Source: a virus
IMG/VR virus record: IMGVR_UViG_3300035564_000013
Location: 1 to 41,271 of that record
Strand: one strand, 5' to 3'
Length of the DNA: 41,271 nucleotides
Shown here: positions 7,092-15,294 of the stretch, piece after piece
Position numbering within the stretch: the first letter of the stretch is position 1
Layout: every line of letters begins with the position of its first letter
Program-made: the position numbers and the translations under genes
The notes under the pieces: model-generated
Databases searched by the model: none
Told to the model about the DNA's origin: nothing
The model's input: only the letters and a program-made list of their open reading frames with translations

Positions 7092-7808
7092 TCATACCGG
7101 TTGCAACCATACTGCAAAATTTGCATGAAGCTTGCCATCAGCGGCAGGCGAAAATCCATTGGCTGGAAATGTTGTAAAAGTTAGATTCCCAGCAACTACC
7201 GAAATCGTGCCTATCGGATAATCAGCCGAAGATCCCAAAGCAGACTTGAAATGCACAAAGAATTTGTGAGTCGATGAATTGAACACTGGGAATGGAAATC
7301 CCGTTTCCATCAAAGCAAGCTGTCCAACATTCGTTGTAAATGTCTCGGGGCTTGCCTCGGTTGCATCCTGACTCATTTCTATGTTGAGCTTGATATACAT
7401 ATCTTCGTCCGTGACTATTCCATCGTTCCAAGCATAGTAGACGTGTTCATCGAACAAGAGAACGGTAAAATTCCGGTTGAGTTCGCAGTCATAAAGCCAG
7501 GATGAAATGAGCTTGTCGTCTGTGACCCCTTCGGAAATGTAGTTGCCATAGATGATTCGCTTTGATGCTGCACAAAACCACCGCGTGAGAAATCGTGTAT
7601 CTTGCGGAGAAAACGGTGGTCTGAACTCAATCTCAATAGGCTCTTTGCGAAAGCCGTTGACTTGCTCATCCAAGACACCATTGAGACACTCGTGAATAAT
7701 TTGATTTTTGTGAAGTCTGTCAGGTTCATCCAAGCCTTTAAGCGAAAGCGTCTGGAATGTCCTTGAGTAGCTTGTGCCTGAGTAGTCGTATGAGAGTATG
7801 ATAGCCAC
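7092..7808 (-). CDS. Tail-tip-associated protein, paralogue of 8133-8831 product, 238 aa
   Basis: It starts at GTG 7808, directly after the stop of the upstream gene. Residues 25-70 contain EPDRLHKNQIIHECLNGVLDEQV, closely matching EPDHLEKSGLVHEMMNGTISEQI in the gene two places upstream, so the two are paralogues in their N-terminal region. The C-terminal half is a separate beta-rich region. It lies between the tail hub and the fibre and is probably part of the distal tail. The exact role is unknown. Confidence 0.6.
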   Translation of the reverse strand: MAIILSYDYSGTSYSRTFQTLSLKGLDEPDRLHKNQIIHECLNGVLDEQVNGFRKEPIEIEFRPPFSPQDTRFLTRWFCAASKRIIYGNYISEGVTDDKLISSWLYDCELNRNFTVLLFDEHVYYAWNDGIVTDEDMYIKLNIEMSQDATEASPETFTTNVGQLALMETGFPFPVFNSSTHKFFVHFKSALGSSADYPIGTISVVAGNLTFTTFPANGFSPAADGKLHANFAVWLQPV

Positions 7809-7809
7809 A

Positions 7810-8121
7810 CTATCTGATTCTCACATAAAAAGCATGATCCATTTTCGGATCTGCGCCACAATTCATCGCTTCTTGGTTCCAATCATTGACGCGCTTTTTC
7901 ATCTTCCGCAAGGAATATTCTGTTCCTGCATAAGCATCGTATTCCTTTGTCTCGCCACGCATTGTTATTTTTAATTTCATCTGATACATCGGGAGAAAAC
8001 CCTGCAACCAAGCAATCAGATTTCTCATTGGCATTCTCAACGCGTCTACTATGCTTTGTTGAAGTGGCGGCAAGAGTTCGTAATATGATGGTATGGTTTC
8101 TATTCTGTTCGCTGGTTTCAT
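7810..8121 (-). CDS. Hypothetical tail-region protein, 103 aa
   Basis: The ATG at 8121 has AGAGGG upstream. It is mixed alpha/beta and basic, with no cysteine cluster and no membrane segment. It sits between two paralogous tail genes and is presumably co-expressed with them. No family was recognised. Confidence 0.6.
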   Translation of the reverse strand: MKPANRIETIPSYYELLPPLQQSIVDALRMPMRNLIAWLQGFLPMYQMKLKITMRGETKEYDAYAGTEYSLRKMKKRVNDWNQEAMNCGADPKMDHAFYVRIR

Positions 8122-8132
8122 TTCGCCCTCTG

Positions 8133-8831
8133 TTAGATTGGGAAACCCGCACTGGGTAGAAAGATCGACGCCTCCCTGAGTTCCAATGTCAGCATTCTTG
8201 CCAGTTCAGTTTCATACCCCCACTGGAACTCAAGCGTGTTTGTCGTGATGACTGCGATTTGTGTTGCTGCAGCCGGCGGAGTCACAGCCGCCCGGTAAGT
8301 ATTGTTCGGATCTGAATAGCTGTTGACAAGTGAATAATCCACCAAATCCCAGACAGAATACGGTGATATGCTCCTGTAAATCTTGTAGTATCGGAATGGT
8401 GACGTGGCGTTTGTCCAAGCCAAATCGCACCCCTGAACGCCAAGCGTCACCGCATCAGACGCGGTCCCGCAAGCACTCTCCCCTATCATATCGACTGTGG
8501 AGATTTTGTATTTGAAATCCCCATTCAGTGTCCCCGCGCCCGTCGGCGTACAGGTCGGCTTCCCGGGTGCAGTCGCAAGGCAGACTATCAGTCGGTTAGG
8601 ATCAAGCCACCAATCGACGACCTTGCGACGATTGAGCGCGGTCATAACCTGGAAATCTATCTTCGGGCACCGCCTACTGCCTGCGATCTGTTCGGAAATC
8701 GTCCCGTTCATCATTTCGTGAACGAGTCCGGACTTTTCAAGGTGATCCGGTTCCGCGATACCATAGACTTTCAGCACGTCAAGGTTGACCGTGAGCGAGG
8801 TTTGATATTTTAACTGTGCTTGGTCTGGCAC
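8133..8831 (-). CDS. Tail-tip-associated protein with FN3-like insert, 232 aa
   Basis: The GTG start at 8831 follows AAGGTG. The N-terminal 85 residues are paralogous to the product of 7092-7808. Residues about 90-185 (FKYKISTVDMIGESACG ... FRYYKIYRSISPYSVWDLV) resemble a fibronectin-type-III or Ig-like beta-sandwich. The C-terminus (FQWGYETELARMLTLELREAS) returns to the core domain. Surface-exposed Ig-like inserts in phage tail proteins often contact the cell surface. Confidence 0.6.
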   Translation of the reverse strand: MPDQAQLKYQTSLTVNLDVLKVYGIAEPDHLEKSGLVHEMMNGTISEQIAGSRRCPKIDFQVMTALNRRKVVDWWLDPNRLIVCLATAPGKPTCTPTGAGTLNGDFKYKISTVDMIGESACGTASDAVTLGVQGCDLAWTNATSPFRYYKIYRSISPYSVWDLVDYSLVNSYSDPNNTYRAAVTPPAAATQIAVITTNTLEFQWGYETELARMLTLELREASIFLPSAGFPI

Positions 8832-8839
8832 AATTCACC

Positions 8840-9811
8840 TTAACTACAGATTGTTCCGATGGTAGCCTGCAAAGTCTTTCCCTTGAACGTCAACCTGACT
8901 GCACGGTTCTTGTCCATATTGCCAACGGACTCGAAGTTGGTTTCCAAGCCCGTCTGATTGTCGAATGTGAAGGCTTCTGAATCAAGGAATGTGAAAATGG
9001 CCTTCACGTCAGCCGCAGAGGCGTTGCCAAGCAAGAGAAGATCAGAGTTCTTCGTTGCCATCCAATCCACTTCGACATTAATGTCAAGTGCAACCGGCAA
9101 GAAACGCCTCTTGCTGTCAGGAACCGCAAGCATCTCAAGCGTGAACTTGATGTTATTGATCGGTGAAATCGTGTCAGGGCTTGACAGTCCGGCACCGTCC
9201 AGCGTCATCGAAGAAATTCCGCAAGGGACAATGTGAGAGTTTGTCGGGGAACCGCCATCAGTCGCTGCCGTATAAGTCCCGATACCGTGGAATGTCCCGC
9301 CCGAGCCCGTGGCTTCAAAGTCTGTTGCCTGAAGCGTCGGGGTATAAAGCAGGATTTCATTCGCATCGGATTTGAATATTGATCCCTGCCATTCAAGTTG
9401 AATCTGACGCTCTTTGTCTGGAGAACCGTCAGCAACTACCTTCGCTTTTGGTGTTGCGTTCACACCGTCGAACTCCACCCATCCGGCAGAGGCCACGGGT
9501 GAACCAGTGATTGCGACAGCATCAGAGAGTTTGAACAGAAAATCATTCCCGCCAGAACAGATATTGTCAACAAGTTTCAATTCTGTCGATGCACACTGCA
9601 TCATATTGCACTTGGCAGTCAGGTCATAGGAATTGATTGCCTTGTTTCTTGTGAGTGAATCCGGCGCAGCAAAGTCTTTGATGTTCAGGACTCCATCAGT
9701 AATGGCACCCAGCGTCTGCCACTTCTCACCTGAGCCGGCACGAATATAGACCGCAGTAAATGTCGCGGGGTAAATGTAGGCGACTCCGCCTGTCAAACCT
9801 TTCCAAGCCAT
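8840..9811 (-). CDS. Probable tail tube or tail structural protein, 323 aa
   Basis: It has a strong AAGGAGG site before the ATG at 9811. It is beta-rich and Gly/Thr/Ser-rich, and ends with RLTFKGKTLQATIGTICS, a beta-strand ending seen in tube-like proteins. It contains an N-terminal region (ITDGVLNIKDFAAPDSL) faintly similar to the EPD region of the two paralogues downstream. A classical major tail protein gene before the chaperones is missing, so this is the best candidate for the tube subunit despite its position after the tape measure gene. Confidence 0.5.
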   Translation of the reverse strand: MAWKGLTGGVAYIYPATFTAVYIRAGSGEKWQTLGAITDGVLNIKDFAAPDSLTRNKAINSYDLTAKCNMMQCASTELKLVDNICSGGNDFLFKLSDAVAITGSPVASAGWVEFDGVNATPKAKVVADGSPDKERQIQLEWQGSIFKSDANEILLYTPTLQATDFEATGSGGTFHGIGTYTAATDGGSPTNSHIVPCGISSMTLDGAGLSSPDTISPINNIKFTLEMLAVPDSKRRFLPVALDINVEVDWMATKNSDLLLLGNASAADVKAIFTFLDSEAFTFDNQTGLETNFESVGNMDKNRAVRLTFKGKTLQATIGTICS

Positions 9812-9827
9812 AGATACCTCCTTAGTG

Positions 9828-11315
9828 TTATGGTAAATCCTCTTGTAACCACTCTATCGTCACTTCGGCACTCATCGGCTTCTTTGTGACTGAGTTGGCG
9901 AAATAATACTCGTTTGTGGCAAGATCGTTGATTTGCGTACGTCTCATAATGCTTAGGTGTTCGTGAGTCGTTGTTGAGCCATCGTTGGCTTCCATCCGCG
10001 CGTAAGTCCTCGTGATGGATCTGAACTCCTGCGTGAATCGTTCATACTGATATTCACAAACTGCGTCCTGCATTTTCAATGGATTGGAACTCAGGGCCTC
10101 AGTCATTAATCCGGAAATCGTGCTGTAGTATCTCACGCCCGTCATATAGACTGCAGCGTTTCCGGCCCCGGCCCATTTCAAGATAGAATGATTGGAAGCA
10201 TTGATACCCGCAGCGCTGACGATGAAAATACATCGGGCATCAACATCGAACTTAACGACCTGGGGTGGTGCGTTCGGACTTGGAAACCGTCCGTATTTTT
10301 TCGATTGCCAAATGAGATTAGTCGATACCGTCAAGTCAGCGGCGCGAATTGCATCCCCAATCAGAATCGTTGCCCCCTTGATGTTACTCGGTTGTTTTTC
10401 ACGGTTTCCGAACGTCAAGGTTCCTGTATAAACATCGTGCCGATGCATCAGTTTGATAAGATGCCTGTCACTGGCGAGGTTGAAATCCATCCGCATCAAT
10501 AGCCCGAAATTCGTGAGTAAATCGGTCAACAACGCCTTCAGTGTATCGTAGTAACCAGAACCATCGGACTGTTGAGCCAGACAGTTGGCATTTGTCGTGT
10601 CGAAATACTGAATCTTCGTGAACACCGTTGGACCCGTTGAGGAAACGTATTGCACCGGGAGATAGATTTGATCGACGCGGTAATGTCCTATCCCCTCTCC
10701 AAAATCTATTTCTGCCTGAGATCCGTAGACAAGTGTCACATCAGAGGCATCGTAAGTCGCATTAAGCCCCGAGGCTGTGAGCATACATTCAAACATCTCG
10801 GTTAGCTTCATAACGTGGGATGCTTCGCCCAGTGTATCTACTCCCACCGCTGACTTATTCGCAAGAACATCAGTAATCCAGGCATTGACATCAGTCTGAA
10901 ACAGTTTCGAGGACATTGCAAGTATCGTGAATTGACAAGTCCTGATTGTACCGTCAGCCGTTATAGAGAACTCAGACCAATTAATAGTTAGATTATCTAC
11001 AATCCCGAAGAAATAGAACGTATCTCCTGCGCCTTCGTCAAGATAAATCTTCAGCCAGCACTCACCCTTAAGGGCTTTGAACCAAAACCCCTCAGTATGA
11101 TTTGCGAAGTCTTCTCTCACCGAAATAGACATATTGCCTATTTCAGAAATGCCTATCATCACGCTTGCTTTTTCCGTTGTATCACCGAGTTCTTTGATTG
11201 TCTGAATTGACGGGGCTACCAAATCATTGAACTCAGAAAACAGGAACATACTAAATGTCCCGTTGACGGTCCTGATTGTCGGCAAGGTATAACTATATGC
11301 CGTGGCAGTTGTCAC
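9828..11315 (-). CDS. Tail hub / distal tail protein, 495 aa
   Basis: The GTG start overlaps the tape measure stop (GTGA). The position immediately after the tape measure gene is that of distal-tail or hub proteins in siphophages. The N-terminal third has repeated beta strands (ISISVREDFANHTEGFWFKAL, FYFFGIVDNLTI) compatible with a Dit-like or gp27-like domain. The remainder is a mix of helices and strands. No enzymatic motif was seen. The assignment rests mainly on gene order. Confidence 0.55.
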   Translation of the reverse strand: MTTATAYSYTLPTIRTVNGTFSMFLFSEFNDLVAPSIQTIKELGDTTEKASVMIGISEIGNMSISVREDFANHTEGFWFKALKGECWLKIYLDEGAGDTFYFFGIVDNLTINWSEFSITADGTIRTCQFTILAMSSKLFQTDVNAWITDVLANKSAVGVDTLGEASHVMKLTEMFECMLTASGLNATYDASDVTLVYGSQAEIDFGEGIGHYRVDQIYLPVQYVSSTGPTVFTKIQYFDTTNANCLAQQSDGSGYYDTLKALLTDLLTNFGLLMRMDFNLASDRHLIKLMHRHDVYTGTLTFGNREKQPSNIKGATILIGDAIRAADLTVSTNLIWQSKKYGRFPSPNAPPQVVKFDVDARCIFIVSAAGINASNHSILKWAGAGNAAVYMTGVRYYSTISGLMTEALSSNPLKMQDAVCEYQYERFTQEFRSITRTYARMEANDGSTTTHEHLSIMRRTQINDLATNEYYFANSVTKKPMSAEVTIEWLQEDLP

Positions 11316-13201
11316 TTCCCGCCTCCGACACGTCTACGAGAATTTGTAATATTTCCTCGTTCGACAACCGTGGCGATTCCGCCCTCATCGAAAGTATTAT
11401 TGATGATGAAAACGGGTTTCTGTCCGCCTCCATAACGTGAAGCCTGAGCCATTTGATTCATATTCGCAAGATGTTCCGGTCCTTGATCCGCGATCATGTG
11501 AAATTGTTTGGTTCTGGTATCCATCGCAATCGTTGGATTTGTGAACCAGTAATCTCCTGACGCGTGTGCTGTGATTGTTTTTGCAGCACCGAATAGAGCC
11601 GTGGGCGCTAGGCTAACGCCTCCGGTCGCAATCGCAGTGCCTATATTGAAAATCCCGCTAAGAATATCCCAAAGTCCCGAACCTGCTTTTGCCGCTGCGA
11701 ACTGAGTTAAACCCGACAAGATCGTTGCGAAGAAATTCCCCACCAAGTTATTGGCAAGTCCGAAAGTTTTTCGCAGCTCGTCAGCCAGCGTAGTTGTGGC
11801 TTGTGTGAAACTGTTCTTCATTGTCTCGCCAAGCATTTCGGCGTCATTTTTCCCTTTTTCGAACTGCGGATGGAACACTCCCTCTTCGCCAAGCCATCCA
11901 TGTTGCAATTGCGGCTTCCCCATTCCCCAAATATTACCACGTCCACCAAGGATTTGAGATGGTGTAAGAGATTCGCCGGGAGCACTTACATGAATATCTT
12001 TCTGCATCCGTTCTGCGAGTTGTTCCCGTGTTTCGCTGAGCTGTTTTACTGCTTTCTGAACCAACTCAAGTGCTTTTGTATATCTGAACCATATTTCAGT
12101 TCCGGCTTTTGTAATCGCTAATTGATCAGTCAATCCCTTTGTAAGCGCAGCAAGTTCTTCGCTTGTAAATCCAGCAGCCAAAACCTTTCTCATTTGGTCC
12201 ATGTTCACGGATTGAGAAAGTTGAACAAACTCCCTCACAAGCTTCGCGTGTTCCCTTAGCTTCCCTTCTTGATATTCAAAATATTGCCGCGTTGATTCGC
12301 GAAGTTTTGTAAGTCTCCCTAGTTCTGTATCTTGTCCAAACAACGTAAGCGCGCCACCGCTCTTTTCTTTCTCTGCCTTGATTTGTTCATCGATTTCCTT
12401 GAGCTGATCGTTGATGCTTTTCTTCATATCAACTATTATCTCAAGTGTCCGCTTGCCCCCTGGAAATGCATTGTCTAATTCGTTTGATAATTTGCGGATC
12501 TTCTCCGCGAGTTGCTCAACTTGTTCAGCGTGTTTTTTGGTTGCCTCGGCAGCCTTCTCGGTGTCGTCTTTTGAACCTTTCAATAAATCCTTTATAACAG
12601 TTGCAAGGCCAATAAATATCGCAAATGGTAACGCAATCTTGATAGCAGATCCACCCATCATGTCGAGGGCGAATTTCATGCCAAAAGCTGCAGAAGCACC
12701 ATCTGTCATTGTTTTTGCTAAAGCAGATTCTCCGCCAATCAATGAGCCAACAGCAGCAGTACTCTCGCGAACGGCAAACATTCCCATGCGCCGCTCTTGC
12801 CGTCCGGATCGAATTTTATTAGCAAGTGTGTCTTCTTTCGCTCCCATTTCATCGGCGGCCAACCCTCCGAAAAGCATCGTGCGATTATACTCACGCAACT
12901 GAGTCCCGGCTTCAAAATATGTCTTGTGAAGTCTTCCGGTCGCACCCGTAAGCGGATCAATACCTTGCTCTTTAAGATTTTTCGTTGTCGCGATTGTGGC
13001 AGCAAAATCCTGATTGAGTTTTCGCGTTTCACCATCGAAAGAACTCCAAAGAGCAGTCCCCTTTTTGATGAATTCCGCTTGTTCGGCAATGCTTGCGGTC
13101 CCGGCCCGAATCTTTGAATCTAATTCTTGGAGTCGTGCAATTGTTACACGAATACCTGCATCATCGGTCGTTGTAACGATATGTAGGGTTGCATCAGGCA
13201 T
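11312..13201 (-). CDS. Tape measure protein, 629 aa
   Basis: This is the second-longest gene of the genome, directly downstream of the chaperone pair. Residues 1-130 are helical. Hydrophobic segments lie at about residues 180-205 (IKIALPFAIFIGLATVIKDLL) and 520-565. A long Lys/Glu/Gln-rich coiled-coil region spans about 210-400, and the C-terminus is Gly-rich and basic. At about 1.5 Angstrom per residue it would set a tail of roughly 90 nm. Its start overlaps the stop of the upstream -1 frame (TAATG). The helical, hydrophobic, coiled composition and context make the call strong. Confidence 0.8.
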   Translation of the reverse strand: MPDATLHIVTTTDDAGIRVTIARLQELDSKIRAGTASIAEQAEFIKKGTALWSSFDGETRKLNQDFAATIATTKNLKEQGIDPLTGATGRLHKTYFEAGTQLREYNRTMLFGGLAADEMGAKEDTLANKIRSGRQERRMGMFAVRESTAAVGSLIGGESALAKTMTDGASAAFGMKFALDMMGGSAIKIALPFAIFIGLATVIKDLLKGSKDDTEKAAEATKKHAEQVEQLAEKIRKLSNELDNAFPGGKRTLEIIVDMKKSINDQLKEIDEQIKAEKEKSGGALTLFGQDTELGRLTKLRESTRQYFEYQEGKLREHAKLVREFVQLSQSVNMDQMRKVLAAGFTSEELAALTKGLTDQLAITKAGTEIWFRYTKALELVQKAVKQLSETREQLAERMQKDIHVSAPGESLTPSQILGGRGNIWGMGKPQLQHGWLGEEGVFHPQFEKGKNDAEMLGETMKNSFTQATTTLADELRKTFGLANNLVGNFFATILSGLTQFAAAKAGSGLWDILSGIFNIGTAIATGGVSLAPTALFGAAKTITAHASGDYWFTNPTIAMDTRTKQFHMIADQGPEHLANMNQMAQASRYGGGQKPVFIINNTFDEGGIATVVERGNITNSRRRVGGGK

Positions 13202-13470
13202 TAGCTTTTTGGCATTAACTCGCGATCAACATAGTTGTCGTGAAGATCCATTGCGTTTCTCTCAACAATTTCAGCGAAGGTATATTCTTCTTTCACTTGT
13301 GTTTCGGTGATTCCTAGCTTCTTTGCCATACCGTAAATCTGATAATCGTCGTTCAGTTCCGGTGGAAGTTGTTTCAACCGCCTTACTTTATTGATTCGGT
13401 CACTGTCCGCGTATTGTTCACAGAGGGAATAAGCTCGCTGAATTCTTTCCGAGCTTCGGCTACGTAGGCG
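13201..13470 (-). CDS. Tail assembly chaperone T extension, reached by -1 frameshift
   Basis: This frame is -1 relative to the 131-aa gene upstream and is open without a stop from the slippery heptamer at 13470-13476 to 13201. It adds 89 residues (EQYADSDRINKVRRLKQLPP ... VDRELMPKS) to the first 103 residues, giving a 192-aa GT fusion. It has no good start codon of its own. Its stop overlaps the tape measure start codon. This matches the G/GT arrangement of lambda-like and Mu-like siphophages, in which GT recruits tail protein to the tape measure. Confidence 0.7.
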   Translation of the reverse strand, partial: RLRSRSSERIQRAYSLCEQYADSDRINKVRRLKQLPPELNDDYQIYGMAKKLGITETQVKEEYTFAEIVERNAMDLHDNYVDRELMPKS

Positions 13471-13778
13471 AAAAAATCTACCTGTATTCCTCCTGCAACT
13501 TGGATCTTGATTTCAGAGCATCGCAGTTCTTTGGGAATTATCCCGAAATACTTCCACTTCCAATCTTTCTCGAATGCTATCCTTCTGACCTTCTTCCATG
13601 CCCGCTTGTTTGCTGTCAGAGGAAAGTAATGGTCAAGGATTCGGCCAATATACGGCCAATGTGGAAGAAATCTGTTGATGATCTTCGGTTCATTGGCTAC
13701 TGATACTCGAATAAACGGAAATCTTTTCCCATTGATTTCCGCCCCCTCGAATGCTGGATTGTCCACTTTGTCCTCCAT
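13383..13778 (-). CDS. Tail assembly chaperone G-like protein, 131 aa
   Basis: Its ATG overlaps the stop of the gpG-like morphogenesis gene (TAATG), and it lies just upstream of the tape measure gene. The product is mixed and rather basic (RVSVANEPKIINRFLPHW, AWKKVRRIAFEKDWKWKYFG). No strong family match was seen by eye. The evidence for its role is the position and the -1 slip site T TTT TTC within codons 102-103, which links it to the T extension. Frame-0 translation ends 28 codons after the slip site. Confidence 0.6.
   Translation of the reverse strand: MEDKVDNPAFEGAEINGKRFPFIRVSVANEPKIINRFLPHWPYIGRILDHYFPLTANKRAWKKVRRIAFEKDWKWKYFGIIPKELRCSEIKIQVAGGIQVDFFAYVAEARKEFSELIPSVNNTRTVTESIK
13470..13476 (-). 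promoter_or_regulatory. Programmed -1 ribosomal frameshift site
   Basis: On the minus strand the heptamer T TTT TTC is in the correct X XXY YYZ phase for the G frame. Shifting back one base enters the open T frame, which continues to 13201. The long open -1 frame, the position just before the tape measure gene and the heptamer phase agree with each other. Confidence 0.75.
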
Positions 13779-14269
13779 TAGTGAATTGGTTCGCTGGTTG
13801 TAAAGATTGCATTTGATAACACCTGCAAGATTGCAGTTTTGTCCTGTTCCTGAAAGATCATGAATGCGAACGGTCCGAGATGAAATCCTTTCCGGCTATA
13901 AGTGAAGATCGTCTTTCCCTCGAATTCAAATACCATCAGTTTTCCTTCTACTGGAGGAACTTCTGCGCCAAAGTTGAGGGCTGCTGGGTAGAAGAAACCT
14001 TTAGAAGATCTAACAGACGGGTCCATGTAGACCGTGGCTGAACGTCCGTCGTGCATTCCTTGAATGCCCGCATACATTCTACCCGAACCGACAAGCGGTG
14101 TCTCGTTTGGATTTTTGACTGCGAAAGGATTTGGACGACCCCCCATCATGATGTTCATCTGAACAGACTGAAGCATAATGTCTTGGATGCTCGCCATTGC
14201 TGGTTCAAGGTTCTCATTCACTTTTGGCAGCGTGCCTGTCAGTTCGATATTGAGCAACGGTTGAGACAT
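13778..14269 (-). CDS. Virion morphogenesis protein, Mu gpG / HK97 gp10-like, 163 aa
   Basis: The C-terminal half carries the family pattern: YPAALNFGAEVPP, then FEFEGKTIFTYSRKGFHLGPFAFM, then a helix starting QEQDKTAILQVL. The N-terminus (MSQPLLNIELTGTLPKVNENL) is strand-rich. This family acts at head-tail completion. It is located between the DUF1834 protein and the tail chaperones, as in other Mu-like and B3-like phages. Length is typical (about 150-170 aa). Confidence 0.75.
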   Translation of the reverse strand: MSQPLLNIELTGTLPKVNENLEPAMASIQDIMLQSVQMNIMMGGRPNPFAVKNPNETPLVGSGRMYAGIQGMHDGRSATVYMDPSVRSSKGFFYPAALNFGAEVPPVEGKLMVFEFEGKTIFTYSRKGFHLGPFAFMIFQEQDKTAILQVLSNAIFTTSEPIH

Positions 14270-14270
14270 C

Positions 14271-14810
14271 TTATGCCAAGATTTTTAATTCGTAGTCGCT
14301 GCTATAGACAATGATTGACGGCAGATTAACGACAATCGATTCATCAGCCCCTTCAATCGAATATAGCGGACCTTGAATGACTGCGCCTGCTGTGAGAGCA
14401 TTCCCACTCATCGGAGTATAGCCTGGAAGTTGCTGAGGGCTTGTCACAGGCACTTTGGCGTTCAAATCGTCATAGAGTGCCGAGATGTAGTCATAAGCCC
14501 CTCGTGCAGCGTCTTTCGTGGCGCGTCGTGACTGTGCGCCTGTGTAAATGCGGAACCTCGGTTTATGGATGCGCGTCTTTCCGCTTGCATCCCAATCGGC
14601 TCGTATCGTTGTCCGGCCTTGATAGGACACAAGAACGAACGGCAACAACGCCAAAGCACCCTGCATATATTCTGGATTGAAGAACATTTGAGGATTTATC
14701 TGCCCCGCAAATGTGTCAAGTTTCTTCAGAGTCCCAGCACCGAAATTTGTTGTATCGGCTGCTATCGTGGCGAGGATTTGGTCCTCAATCTCTGAGATTT
14801 TATAGTGCAT
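14271..14810 (-). CDS. Head-tail connector, Mu gp37-like (DUF1834), 179 aa
   Basis: The start MHYKISEIEDQILATI, then a run with VLVSYQGRTTIRADWDASGK, then ARGAYDYISALYDDLNAKV match the layout of Mu gp37-type proteins (N-terminal helix, central strands, the helix with YD.I..LYDDL). The protein probably sits at the neck and links the head-completion protein to the tail terminator. It follows the DUF1320 gene with two small genes in between. The ribosome site is AAGGAAA. Confidence 0.7.
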   Translation of the reverse strand: MHYKISEIEDQILATIAADTTNFGAGTLKKLDTFAGQINPQMFFNPEYMQGALALLPFVLVSYQGRTTIRADWDASGKTRIHKPRFRIYTGAQSRRATKDAARGAYDYISALYDDLNAKVPVTSPQQLPGYTPMSGNALTAGAVIQGPLYSIEGADESIVVNLPSIIVYSSDYELKILA

Positions 14811-15039
14811 CGATTTCCTTTGGCATATCGTTTTGAATCGCTTGCAGTGCTTCGATAAGTTCCTTTAATTTGTCAGGATCAAAGAGAACTCGCGTGACAT
14901 CATGATGATCTCCTCTGTGAGAAGCCAGCACAAGAGAGCAAAGACTCCAATCATCAGGGCAATTCGCCGCTGCAATGGAATATGAATATGGGGCAGAATC
15001 CCAACATAGAAAGATTTTCTCAAATGGCTTTCCCATCAA
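14800..15039 (-). CDS. Hypothetical small protein, 79 aa
   Basis: It overlaps its neighbours at both ends within the head-tail connector block. The last 25 residues form a likely helix (DPDKLKELIEALQAIQNDMP). The first half contains several cysteines and aromatics without a clear CxxC pair. No family was recognised. Confidence 0.55.
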   Translation of the reverse strand: MMGKPFEKIFLCWDSAPYSYSIAAANCPDDWSLCSLVLASHRGDHHDVTRVLFDPDKLKELIEALQAIQNDMPKEIDAL

Positions 15040-15284
15040 TGCACCTGAACGCTTGTATTCACGCCATCAGTCCCGCAAGTGATGATTGGATAACCGGGAT
15101 ATGGTTGATACGGAGACGGCAGATACGGTTGGACCGGAACTTGCGGCATCTGAGGAATGTAGATCGGATATGGAACCGTGATTGGTGCCGCTTCCGGTTG
15201 CTCGTCTCTCCAAAGTTTCCCGCAATCCTTACAGCGTGCTGATTTGAATGCTGGTGAATACTCAAGATTCTTATGCTCACACAT
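15036..15284 (-). CDS. Zinc-ribbon protein with Pro/Tyr-rich tail, 82 aa
   Basis: Residues 2-21 show Cys-His and CKDCG elements (CEHKNL ... CKDCGKLW) that suggest a small zinc site. Residues 35-66 are a low-complexity Pro/Tyr-rich region with repeated PYPxxP and QPYxPxPY units. The ATG has GGGGGAC upstream. It is an unusual insertion in a connector module. It could be a capsid decoration or assembly factor, but no function can be assigned. Confidence 0.6.
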   Translation of the reverse strand: MCEHKNLEYSPAFKSARCKDCGKLWRDEQPEAAPITVPYPIYIPQMPQVPVQPYLPSPYQPYPGYPIITCGTDGVNTSVQVH

Positions 15285-15294
15285 ATTGTCCCCC

